From: Arthrobacter sp. ISL-30 | Lineage (GTDB): Bacteria; Actinomycetota; Actinomycetes; Actinomycetales; Micrococcaceae | Assembly: GCF_018613855.1 (NCBI RefSeq) | Contig: NZ_JAGGPK010000012.1 | Span: 62,001-126,000 of the forward strand | DNA length: 64,000 bases | Direction of reading: 5' to 3' | Shown here: positions 38,146-45,908 of the stretch, one piece after another | Position numbering within the stretch: the first letter of the stretch is position 1 | Layout of the letters: each line of letters opens with the position of its first letter | Translations under genes and position numbers: made by a program | The notes under the pieces: generated by a model | Told to the model about the DNA's origin: nothing | What the model saw: the letters and a program-made list of their open reading frames with translations, nothing else | Database searches by the model: none

Positions 38146-39062
38146 GGCGCGGATCAATCCTCGGACTGGACATCGGAGGCTCCAAGACCCATGCCCTCTT
38201 CTGCGACGCCGACGGCGGCACCACCGAATTAATGGAGACGAGCGCCAATGTGGCTGCCCTGGGCGTCGAACAGGCCGGGGCCGTGCTGGGCCGCATTGCG
38301 GCGATTATTGGAAGCGACGTCGAGTCCGTCTGTGCCGGCGCCGCCGGTGCCGACACCCCCGCCTCAAGGGCCCTCCTCGCCGGGCTCCTCGGCGAGCATT
38401 TCCCGGGCGCCCGGATCGACGTCGTCCACGACACCCCCCTCATCCTGGCCGCAGCGGGCCTGGACTCCGGCGCCGTCCTGATTTCCGGGACAGGCTCCGT
38501 TGCCTGGGGAGTCACGCGGGATGGGCGCGAGGCCCGCTGCGGCGGCTGGGGCTACCTGCTCGGTGACGACGGCAGCGGCTACGCGGTAGTGCGGGACGCT
38601 GTCCGGGAAGCGCTCCGCGAGCACGACGCCGGCCTGCCCGCGGGCAGGCTGACCCGTGCCGTCCTGGGCGCTACTGGTTGCAGCGATGTGGAAGGGCTCC
38701 TGGACCTCTTCTATCGGCGTCCTGAGAGGCGTTACTGGGCGGGCCTTTCCGGCATTGTGGCCGAACTTGCCGACGAAGGCGACAGGGCCGCATGCCGCAT
38801 CCTTTCCGAGGCCGCCCACGCGCTTGCAGGCCTGGCACGCCAGATAACCGGTCGATTGGGTACCGGGCTGCCGCTGGTCCTCGCCGGAGGATTCCTGGTG
38901 AACCAGCCGGAACTTGCCGCCGCCGTCGCACGGAAGCTGGGACCGGGCGGCCCGGACAGCGTGCGGGTACTGGACAGGGCTCCCGTCCACGGCGCGGTCC
39001 GGCTGGCAGGTGCCCGACTGCCTGGTGCCGCAAGTAGTGCCGCACCGCTGGTGACAGCCTGA
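38142..39062 (+). CDS. N-acetylglucosamine / glucosamine kinase, BadF/BadG ATPase family
   Basis: The 306-residue protein has the ASKHA phosphate-1 motif LGLDIGGSKTHALFCDADGG, the phosphate-2 GAVLISGTGSVAWGV, RCGGWGYLLGDDGSGYAV and the adenosine motif LPLVLAGGFLV. This is the arrangement of the BadF/NagK-like sugar kinases, which phosphorylate N-acetylglucosamine or glucosamine with ATP. The start overlaps the 75-residue gene (ATGA) and the stop region overlaps the longest possible frame of the SIS gene. The DasR-like regulator alongside supports an aminosugar substrate; which one is not determined. Confidence 0.87.
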   Translation: MRRGSILGLDIGGSKTHALFCDADGGTTELMETSANVAALGVEQAGAVLGRIAAIIGSDVESVCAGAAGADTPASRALLAGLLGEHFPGARIDVVHDTPLILAAAGLDSGAVLISGTGSVAWGVTRDGREARCGGWGYLLGDDGSGYAVVRDAVREALREHDAGLPAGRLTRAVLGATGCSDVEGLLDLFYRRPERRYWAGLSGIVAELADEGDRAACRILSEAAHALAGLARQITGRLGTGLPLVLAGGFLVNQPELAAAVARKLGPGGPDSVRVLDRAPVHGAVRLAGARLPGAASSAAPLVTA

Positions 39063-39148
39063 TGCCCACTGATCCTCGCCGCAGCGATCCGCCCACGACC
39101 CTTCTTCACTCGACCCTTCACGAAACCGACCCGAAGCAGACAGGAACC

Positions 39149-40255
39149 ATGACAGTCACTCCCGCCGCCGCCCCGGCCTCCTTTCAAATCGCCACCACAG
39201 AAACAGCCGCCAGTGCCGAAGCAGCCGGCAGCAGGATGACCAGGGAGATCTTCGAACAGCCTGCGGTCCTCGGCCGCCTGCTTGAGGGATCGGACCCTTT
39301 CCGCCAGATGGCCGCGACAATCAGGAAGGCGGCTCCCCGTTTCGTACTGCTGGCGGCGCGCGGCACCAGCGACCATGCAGCCCTGTACGCGAAGTACCTC
39401 ATCGAAATCAGCCTTGGCCTCCCCGTGGGCCTGGCGTCGCCGTCGACCCTCACCGCCTATGGGGCAAAGCCGCAGCTGGACGGAGTGCTTTGGCTCGCGG
39501 TGAGCCAGTCCGGCGGTTCGCCGGACCTCGTCGAGGCCACTGCAGCCGTCCGCCGCTGCGGCGCCCTGACGATAGCACTGACCAATGCGCCGACGTCTGA
39601 CCTCGCCCGCGCTGCCGAGCACCACTTGGAGATCGGCGCGGGACCTGAAACCGCCGTCGCCGCAACCAAGAGCTATACCGCCCAGCTGCTGTCGCTGTGG
39701 CTCCTGATTGACGCCTGGCGCGGGGGATCCGGAGCTGAAGCCGAGGGATTGCCCACTTTGGCCTCCCAGGTGCTCGACGACGATGGGGTCCTTGCGGTGG
39801 CAGCGCAGTACCGTTTCGCGGACCGCGTTGTTTTCACCGGACGCGGTTACTCCTACCCGACGGCACGCGAGGGCGCGTTGAAGCTCATGGAAACCTCGTA
39901 TCTGCCGGCCCAGGCGTTCTCAGGGGCGGACCTGCTGCACGGACCATTCGCCATGATCGATGCCCAGCATCCGGTGATCGCCGTGCTGTCTCATGGCCCG
40001 GGGGGCCGTGCCATGAGCCCTGTCCTGGACCGCCTGGCAGAACGCGGCGCGCCAGTATGTATCGTGGGCGAGGCCGCTTCGGCCGCTGCGGTTCCCGGTG
40101 GCCTCTTCCTGCCGGTCCCCTCGGACGTGCCGGAGGAACTCGCGCCCCTCCTGCAGATCCTGCCATTGCAGCGGCTGGCGCTGGAGCTTTCCCTGTCCCG
40201 CGGGAACGACCCCGACGCGCCCCGCGGACTGCGTAAGGTCACCGAAACCTGGTAG
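39149..40255 (+). CDS. SIS-domain sugar isomerase, GlmS C-terminal / AgaS-like
   Basis: The ATG at 39149 (368 residues, MTVTPAAAPAS) has a nearby AGGA. The longer frame from 39062 (which overlaps the kinase stop, TGATG) would add 29 low-complexity residues and remains possible. Two SIS domains are seen: LLAARGTSDHAALYAKYLIE with LAVSQSGGSPDLVEATAAVR, and FTGRGYSYPTAREGALKLME with PVIAVLSHGPGG. This is the isomerase-domain arrangement of GlmS without the glutamine-hydrolysing domain, so it is likely an aminosugar-phosphate isomerase or deaminase acting after the kinase. Confidence 0.88.
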   Translation: MTVTPAAAPASFQIATTETAASAEAAGSRMTREIFEQPAVLGRLLEGSDPFRQMAATIRKAAPRFVLLAARGTSDHAALYAKYLIEISLGLPVGLASPSTLTAYGAKPQLDGVLWLAVSQSGGSPDLVEATAAVRRCGALTIALTNAPTSDLARAAEHHLEIGAGPETAVAATKSYTAQLLSLWLLIDAWRGGSGAEAEGLPTLASQVLDDDGVLAVAAQYRFADRVVFTGRGYSYPTAREGALKLMETSYLPAQAFSGADLLHGPFAMIDAQHPVIAVLSHGPGGRAMSPVLDRLAERGAPVCIVGEAASAAAVPGGLFLPVPSDVPEELAPLLQILPLQRLALELSLSRGNDPDAPRGLRKVTETW

Positions 40256-40304
40256 CCGGCGGGTGGCGGGGAGCCGGAGTGGCCGGGCCGGGCGCCGGAG
40301 GTGC

Positions 40305-42041
40305 CTAGCCCGCGAGGACGAGCAGTTCCCAGGGCCGCAGCCGGATTCCGGTGCCGGTGGGCGGCCCGGCGTCGGGATAGTTGCCGATGACCAGGGCTGC
40401 CCCCGTCCACTCGGCATCGACGTCGGCCGTGTGCTCGGCGTCGGAAAAGTTCCCCACCACCAGCAGCTTCCTGCCGGGCAGCGAGCGCATGAAGGCATAG
40501 ATGTGTTCGTCGTCTGGCAGGAGCATGGTGAAGTCCCCGTGCGCCACCACCGGGTCACTGTGCCGCAGTTCGATCATGCGGCGGTAGAAGTTGTAGACGG
40601 AGTCGCTGTCGTCCACCTGTGCGGCCGCATTGATGTGGTTCGCGTTTGGGTTGACCACAATCCACGGCGCCCCGGTGGTGAAACCTGCATGCCTTGTGGC
40701 ATCCCATTGGACGGGGGTCCGGGCGTTGTCCCGATTCAGCGGCGCAAGCGCGGCCAGCACCTCGGCGTCGGTATGCCCGAGGTGGGTTGTGGCCTCGCGG
40801 TGATGGTTCAGGACTTCAATGTCGCGGTAGTCACTGATGGCCCCGAAGGCCATGTTGGTCATTCCCAGCTCTTCGCCCTGGTAGATGAATGGCGTGCCGC
40901 GGTGCAGGTGCAGGATCCCGGCGAGCATTTTCGCGGAGAGTTCCCGATACTTCCCGTCGTTGCCGAACCTGGACACCGCCCGGGCCTGGTCGTGGTTTCC
41001 CCAGTACAGGCTGTTCCAGCCGCGGTCCGCAAGGCCCGCCTGCCAGCGGCCGAGGGAAGCCTTTAGCTCCGTCAGCTTCAGTGGCTTGGGCCGCCACTTG
41101 TTGCCGGCCTCCTGATCCACTGCGACGTGCTCGAACTGGAACACCATGTCCACTTCGTTCCTGGCCGGATCGGTGAACAGTACCGCGTCCTGCACGGTAA
41201 CCCCGGGCATTTCCCCCACCGTCAGGAGTTCCTTGTCCCTGCCTGCGAAGACTTCCTCGTGCATTTCCTTCAGGAACTCGTGAATCCGCGGCCCGCAAAT
41301 GTAATAGGGGCTGCCGTCGCCATACAGCATTCCGGGGGTCCTCACGCCGTCCGGGAGCGATGTGTCCTTGGAAATGAAATTGATGACGTCCATCCGGAAT
41401 CCGTCCACGCCACGGTCCAGCCACCAGTTCATCATGTCGTAGATCGCCGCCCGGACCTGCGGATTCTCCCAGTTCAGGTCCGGCTGCTTCCTGGAGAAAA
41501 GGTGGAGGTAATACTCCCCTGTGGCTTCGTCGTATTCCCAGGCCGGTCCGGAAAATGCCGAACCCCAGTTGTTAGGCTCGGAGCCCGGACCCGGGGGACG
41601 GCCTTCGCGGGGAGGGCGCCACCAGTACCAGTCCCGCTTGGGATTGTCCTTGGCGGACCTGGATTCTACGAACCAGGAGTGTTCGTCCGAGGTGTGGTTG
41701 ACAACAAGATCCATGACGAGCTTCATTCCGCGCGAATGCAGGCCGCGCAGGAGTTCATCGAGGTCCTCGAGCGAACCGAACACGGGGTCGATGTCCTGGT
41801 AGTTGCTGATGTCGTACCCGTTGTCGTCCTGCGGGGAAGTATAGACGGGCGATAGCCAGACAACGTCGACGCCGAGTTTCTCCAGATAGTCCAGTCGGCC
41901 GATGATGCCGCGGAGATCCCCTATGCCGTCTCCGTTCGAGTCGGCGAAGCTGCGAGGGTAGATCTGGTAGACCACCGCGCTGCGGAACCACTCCCGTTGC
42001 TGGTTTCCAATTTCAGCTGTGCCAGGTGCTTCTGCACTCAT
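40305..42041 (-). CDS. GH13 alpha-glucosidase / oligo-1,6-glucosidase type
   Basis: The ATG at 42041 (578 residues) is preceded by GGGAGGA and gives the family start (EWFRSAVVYQIYPRSFADSNGDGIGDL). The catalytic sites are visible: GFRMDVINFISK with the nucleophile Asp, LLTVGEMPGV with the acid Glu, and YWGNHDQARAVSRFG with the third Asp. MDLVVNHTSDEHSWF marks conserved region I. It probably releases glucose from the non-reducing end of small alpha-glucosides (maltose, isomaltose or trehalose phosphate). No signal peptide, so substrates enter by transport. It is convergent with the SIS gene; regulation unknown. Confidence 0.92.
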   Translation of the reverse strand: MSAEAPGTAEIGNQQREWFRSAVVYQIYPRSFADSNGDGIGDLRGIIGRLDYLEKLGVDVVWLSPVYTSPQDDNGYDISNYQDIDPVFGSLEDLDELLRGLHSRGMKLVMDLVVNHTSDEHSWFVESRSAKDNPKRDWYWWRPPREGRPPGPGSEPNNWGSAFSGPAWEYDEATGEYYLHLFSRKQPDLNWENPQVRAAIYDMMNWWLDRGVDGFRMDVINFISKDTSLPDGVRTPGMLYGDGSPYYICGPRIHEFLKEMHEEVFAGRDKELLTVGEMPGVTVQDAVLFTDPARNEVDMVFQFEHVAVDQEAGNKWRPKPLKLTELKASLGRWQAGLADRGWNSLYWGNHDQARAVSRFGNDGKYRELSAKMLAGILHLHRGTPFIYQGEELGMTNMAFGAISDYRDIEVLNHHREATTHLGHTDAEVLAALAPLNRDNARTPVQWDATRHAGFTTGAPWIVVNPNANHINAAAQVDDSDSVYNFYRRMIELRHSDPVVAHGDFTMLLPDDEHIYAFMRSLPGRKLLVVGNFSDAEHTADVDAEWTGAALVIGNYPDAGPPTGTGIRLRPWELLVLAG

Positions 42042-42139
42042 CTGCTGGTCCTCCCAGGTTGTCGGCACCTCCAGCCTGTATCTGCAGGTCCAAAACGGCA
42101 AGGCCCGAAGGGGCGAGCGGCGGGATGCATTATTGATAC

Positions 42140-42814
42140 ATGCCGATCACAGAGTCCCCCGTCACGATCACGGTCGGCGATGCCGCCGTTTCCGCCATCT
42201 ACGAGCGGCCTGATACGCCCTTTGCCACCCTCGTTGTTGCTCATGGTGCCGGGGCCGGAATGGACCACCCGTTCCTCGCCGGCTTCTCGCGTGCCCTGAA
42301 CGACGCCGGCGTCGCGACCCTTCGCTTCAACTTCCCCTACCGGGAGGCGGGCAGGAAATTCCCCGACCGCCCGCCGGCCGCGATCACTGCATGGCGGGCA
42401 GCCATGGATTTCGCCACAGATCGGGCCGCAGGACATGCGGACGACGGGCCTGTCTGGGCCGCCGGCAAGTCTTACGGAGGACGCATGGCCTCAATGGCCG
42501 TGGCCGAGGGCATGCCCGCTGCAGGCCTGGTCTACCTCGGCTATCCCCTGCATCCGCCGGGCAAGCCGGACAAGCTTCGGGACGAGCACCTGTACGGCCT
42601 GACCCTGCCCATGCTCTTCCTGCAGGGCACGAAGGACACCTTTGCCACTCCCGAGCTTCTGGAAGGCGTCGTCAACCGGATCGGTCCGAACGCCACCCTC
42701 GAATGGCTGGAAGGCGACCACTCGTTCGCGGTTGCAGGGATGAAGAGGAGCCAGTACGACGTCGGGGCGTCAGTGGGCGCGCCCGTGGCGGCGTTCCTGC
42801 GAGCCCACAGCTGA
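42140..42814 (+). CDS. alpha/beta hydrolase, dienelactone-hydrolase-like
   Basis: The 224-residue protein shows VVAHGAGAGMDHPF (oxyanion region) and the nucleophile elbow VWAAGKSYGGRMASM (GKSYGG, Ser). Later come LFLQGTKDTFATPELL (catalytic Asp) and WLEGDHSFAV (catalytic His). This resembles the KANL3/Tex30-like alpha/beta hydrolases found widely in bacteria. Substrate unknown; no signal peptide. It is divergent from the glucosidase across about 98 bases. Confidence 0.87.
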   Translation: MPITESPVTITVGDAAVSAIYERPDTPFATLVVAHGAGAGMDHPFLAGFSRALNDAGVATLRFNFPYREAGRKFPDRPPAAITAWRAAMDFATDRAAGHADDGPVWAAGKSYGGRMASMAVAEGMPAAGLVYLGYPLHPPGKPDKLRDEHLYGLTLPMLFLQGTKDTFATPELLEGVVNRIGPNATLEWLEGDHSFAVAGMKRSQYDVGASVGAPVAAFLRAHS

Positions 42815-42822
42815 TCACGCGG

Positions 42823-45012
42823 TCAGGCGTTGGGGGTGGCGCCGTTGCCCCGCACCACTGACGCATTCGGCGGCACGGGCTCGTGGCGCAGGTATTGCCG
42901 GCGGAATTGGCCGGTTCCCGCAGTCAGCGAACGAAGCTCGATGGCGTAGCGCAAGAGTTCGACGTCGGGTACCTCGGCGCCGATTTCGGTGCTGTCACCG
43001 CCTGATGACGTGGTTCCCGTCAGCCGTCCCCGCCGGGAGGACAAATCGCTCATGACGGCGCCAACGTAGTCATCCGGGACACTGATCGTGACGGACGAAA
43101 CGGGTTCGAGCAGTTGGATCCGGGTGGCGGCGGCGGCCTCCCGCAGGGCCAGCGCGCCTGCTGCCTGGAACGCGGCGTCTGACGAGTCGACGCTGTGGGC
43201 CTTGCCGCCCACCAGGGTGACCCGCAGATCCACAACGGGGAACCCGGCTGACACGCCCTTTTGCATCTGCGAGCGCACGCCTTTCTCGACCGAGCTAATA
43301 AACGGACCGGGGATCACGCCTCCGACGATTTTGTCGACGAACTCGAAACCGCGACCCCGTTCGAGGGGCTCTACCTCAATATCGCAAATGGCGTATTGGC
43401 CGTGGCCTCCAGACTGCTTGACATACCGTCCATGACCTGCGGCCCGGCCTGCGAAGGTTTCACGGAGCGGCGTGACGACGTCGACCGTTTGCAGCTTCAC
43501 ACCCTGCTCACGGAGCCTGTCGAGCACTACGTCCGCGTGGGCCTCACCCATGCACCACAGGACGAGCTGGTGGGTTTCGGAGTTCCGTTCCACCCGCAGG
43601 GTAGGGTCGCCGGCCGCCACCTTGCCAAGGCTCCTGGCGAGGGCGTCCTCATCGCTGCGTGTTGCCGCTTCGACAGCCACGGGCATGAGGGGCTCGGGCA
43701 TATCCCACGCTTCGACCAGGAGCGGCATCTCCTTTGCGGATATCGTGTCCCCCGTCTCGGCACTGGCCAGCTTGGCAAGGGCGCAGATGTCCCCTGCGAC
43801 CGTGAACGGCACTGGCCGGAGGCTGGTTCCCAGCGGGGAGTATAGATGGGTGATCCGTTCGTCGCTGTCGTGGTCGGGGTGCCCGCGCTCAGCCAGTCCG
43901 TGTCCGGCGACATGCAGCGCCGAGTCCTCGCGGAGCGTCCCGGAAAACAGGCGAACCAGGCAGACCCGGCCGAGGAAAGGATCCACCGTGGTGCGCACTA
44001 CCTCGCCCACGAGGGGTCCGTCAGGATCGCAGCTCAACTCTTCGACGGGGGCGTCCGCGATATTGGTCACGGCCGGCATTACGCATTCGGGTGGAGAGGG
44101 GAAGGCGCGGTTCAGCACTTCCAGCAGCTCATCAAGGCCAAGTCCCGTCACCGCCGAGGAGGCAAGGACCGGAAAGAATGATCCTCGGGCGACGGCCGTT
44201 TCAAGGTCGCTGACGAGGACGTCGAAGTCGATGTCCTCGCCGCCCAGGTACCGGTCCATGAGCGTCTCGTCCTCGCTCTCGGCAATGATCCCCTCGATGA
44301 GTTCGCCCCTCGCGGCTTCTGCATCAGCCAGTTCGTCGGCGCTCGCAGGCCTTATGGCAGGGTGGAAATCTCCGGAAGAATAATCCGAAACGTTCCCTGA
44401 AAGCAGCCCGAGCAACCCGTTGACCGTGCCTCCCGAGCGCACGGGCAGGTAGAGGGGCATCACCGAATCGCCGAAGGCCTGCCTGCATTCGGCGAGGACT
44501 TTGTCATAATCGGCCCGCGGATGGTCCAGTCGGCTGATCACCACCGCACGCGGCATCCCTACCCGCTCGCACTCACTCCACAGCGCAGTGGTCGCGGCGT
44601 CGACGCCGTCGACGGCTGATACGACAAAAAGGGCCGTGTCCGCTGCTCGAAGGCCTGCGCGCAGTTCGCCGATGAAATCGGCATAGCCGGGGGTGTCGAG
44701 CAGGTTGATTTTGGTGCCGTCGAACACCAGGGGCGTCACGGAAAGCGCCACTGACCTTTGCTGGTGAATAGCTGCCGGGTCCGAATCACCCACCGTGGTG
44801 CCGTCGGTGATGGACCCCATGCGCGTTATGGTTCCGGTCGAAAACAACAGCGCCTCAGCGAGCATTGTCTTCCCGGCGCCCGAATGTCCCACGAGTGCGA
44901 CATTGCGGATGTCCTCAGGCCGTTCGGGCGATATGCCGGCCGCTCCCTCACCACGTCGTGGATCGGTGCTTCCCCGGCTCGCGCCCTTCGTCGGGCCACC
45001 TTTCACCGACAT
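42823..45012 (-). CDS. elongation factor G-like protein EF-G2
   Basis: A GTPase paralog of EF-G. The ATG at 45012 (729 residues) follows AGGAG at six bases; an in-frame ATG at 45018 is less well placed. The first 40 residues are Gly/Arg-rich. The GTP motifs are VALVGHSGAGKTMLAEAL (G1) and LLDTPGYADF (G3). The G4 motif is SRLD rather than the classical NKxD. Domains II-V follow. Actinobacterial EF-G2 (mycobacterial FusA2 type) appears not to replace EF-G and its function is unclear. Confidence 0.92.
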   Translation of the reverse strand: MSVKGGPTKGASRGSTDPRRGEGAAGISPERPEDIRNVALVGHSGAGKTMLAEALLFSTGTITRMGSITDGTTVGDSDPAAIHQQRSVALSVTPLVFDGTKINLLDTPGYADFIGELRAGLRAADTALFVVSAVDGVDAATTALWSECERVGMPRAVVISRLDHPRADYDKVLAECRQAFGDSVMPLYLPVRSGGTVNGLLGLLSGNVSDYSSGDFHPAIRPASADELADAEAARGELIEGIIAESEDETLMDRYLGGEDIDFDVLVSDLETAVARGSFFPVLASSAVTGLGLDELLEVLNRAFPSPPECVMPAVTNIADAPVEELSCDPDGPLVGEVVRTTVDPFLGRVCLVRLFSGTLREDSALHVAGHGLAERGHPDHDSDERITHLYSPLGTSLRPVPFTVAGDICALAKLASAETGDTISAKEMPLLVEAWDMPEPLMPVAVEAATRSDEDALARSLGKVAAGDPTLRVERNSETHQLVLWCMGEAHADVVLDRLREQGVKLQTVDVVTPLRETFAGRAAGHGRYVKQSGGHGQYAICDIEVEPLERGRGFEFVDKIVGGVIPGPFISSVEKGVRSQMQKGVSAGFPVVDLRVTLVGGKAHSVDSSDAAFQAAGALALREAAAATRIQLLEPVSSVTISVPDDYVGAVMSDLSSRRGRLTGTTSSGGDSTEIGAEVPDVELLRYAIELRSLTAGTGQFRRQYLRHEPVPPNASVVRGNGATPNA

Positions 45013-45106
45013 GAGCATCTCCTAGCGTCGTAACAGTCATCCGCGCCGTCCCTTGCTAACAGATTCCACACCCTCAAATCGCAGACGGCAAGACCGGGCC
45101 TGCGCC

Positions 45107-45862
45107 TTAGGCCGAAAGCATCCCCCAGACCAGGGACGCGGAGAGCGCTGTGGAGACGGCAATGACGGCCGCAAATCCTGACAGCCAGAGGAAAGACGGA
45201 ACCCCCGTGGAGCGCGCGAGGATGTAGGCATCTGACGTGGCGAGCCGATGACGCCGGCGGGTGTGCACGGCGGTCACCTTGAAAAAGTCACGGACGGCGC
45301 CTACGCCCAGCGCGATTCCCAGCGCCAGCGCGACATAGCTCACTGCTAGCGGGCCGGCGAACATGACCATCGCCTGGGCGGTCGCCGCGCTGCACACGGC
45401 GACGAGGATCCCGGTGAGGTTTCGCAGGAAAATCAATGCCAGCAACAGCAGCAGTGCGCCGACGGTCATGGCGATTCCGGACCATCCTGCCGACACCGAA
45501 GAGACAAGGGCCGCACCAACCACTGCAGGCGTCGGGTACCCCCAGAAACCGGACCATGCCGCGCCGAGCCTGCCCCGCCCACTGCTGACGAGCTGCCCGG
45601 AATGGTCAAGCCCGATCCTGAGTCCATGGACGAAGCGGCCAGTCATGAGGGCCGCAAATGCATGGCCCAGCTCGTGCACGAACGTCACATACAGTCCAAA
45701 CCAGCGCCACGTAGCCCTGGGGATGCTCAACACAACGGCCGCCGCAAGCATAGCCAGCACTACCGGCGCCGTGAGGGCGGGAATTTCGCGCGCCGTCAGC
45801 CCCCTCAGGATCGCCTGCCACCAGTCGGAGGCCACGTCGGAGGGAAGCAGTTCGGTATTCAT
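45107..45862 (-). CDS. M50-family membrane metalloprotease
   Basis: The 251-residue protein is mostly hydrophobic (about six membrane segments). YVTFVHELGHAFAALMTGRF (near residues 59-78) is the zinc HExxH site (HELGH) within a membrane helix, as in site-2 proteases. LGAAWSGFWGYPTPAVVGAAL follows in the middle. The second metal-ligand motif (NxxPxxxLD) is not obvious, so it may be a divergent or non-canonical M50 member. It starts about 46 bases from the hrpB stop on the same strand. Target unknown. Confidence 0.82.
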   Translation of the reverse strand: MNTELLPSDVASDWWQAILRGLTAREIPALTAPVVLAMLAAAVVLSIPRATWRWFGLYVTFVHELGHAFAALMTGRFVHGLRIGLDHSGQLVSSGRGRLGAAWSGFWGYPTPAVVGAALVSSVSAGWSGIAMTVGALLLLLALIFLRNLTGILVAVCSAATAQAMVMFAGPLAVSYVALALGIALGVGAVRDFFKVTAVHTRRRHRLATSDAYILARSTGVPSFLWLSGFAAVIAVSTALSASLVWGMLSA

Positions 45863-45908
45863 CACTGGAGAATCCTAGTGAAGAAGCCTGTGAACAGTTC
45901 CCAGGGCG

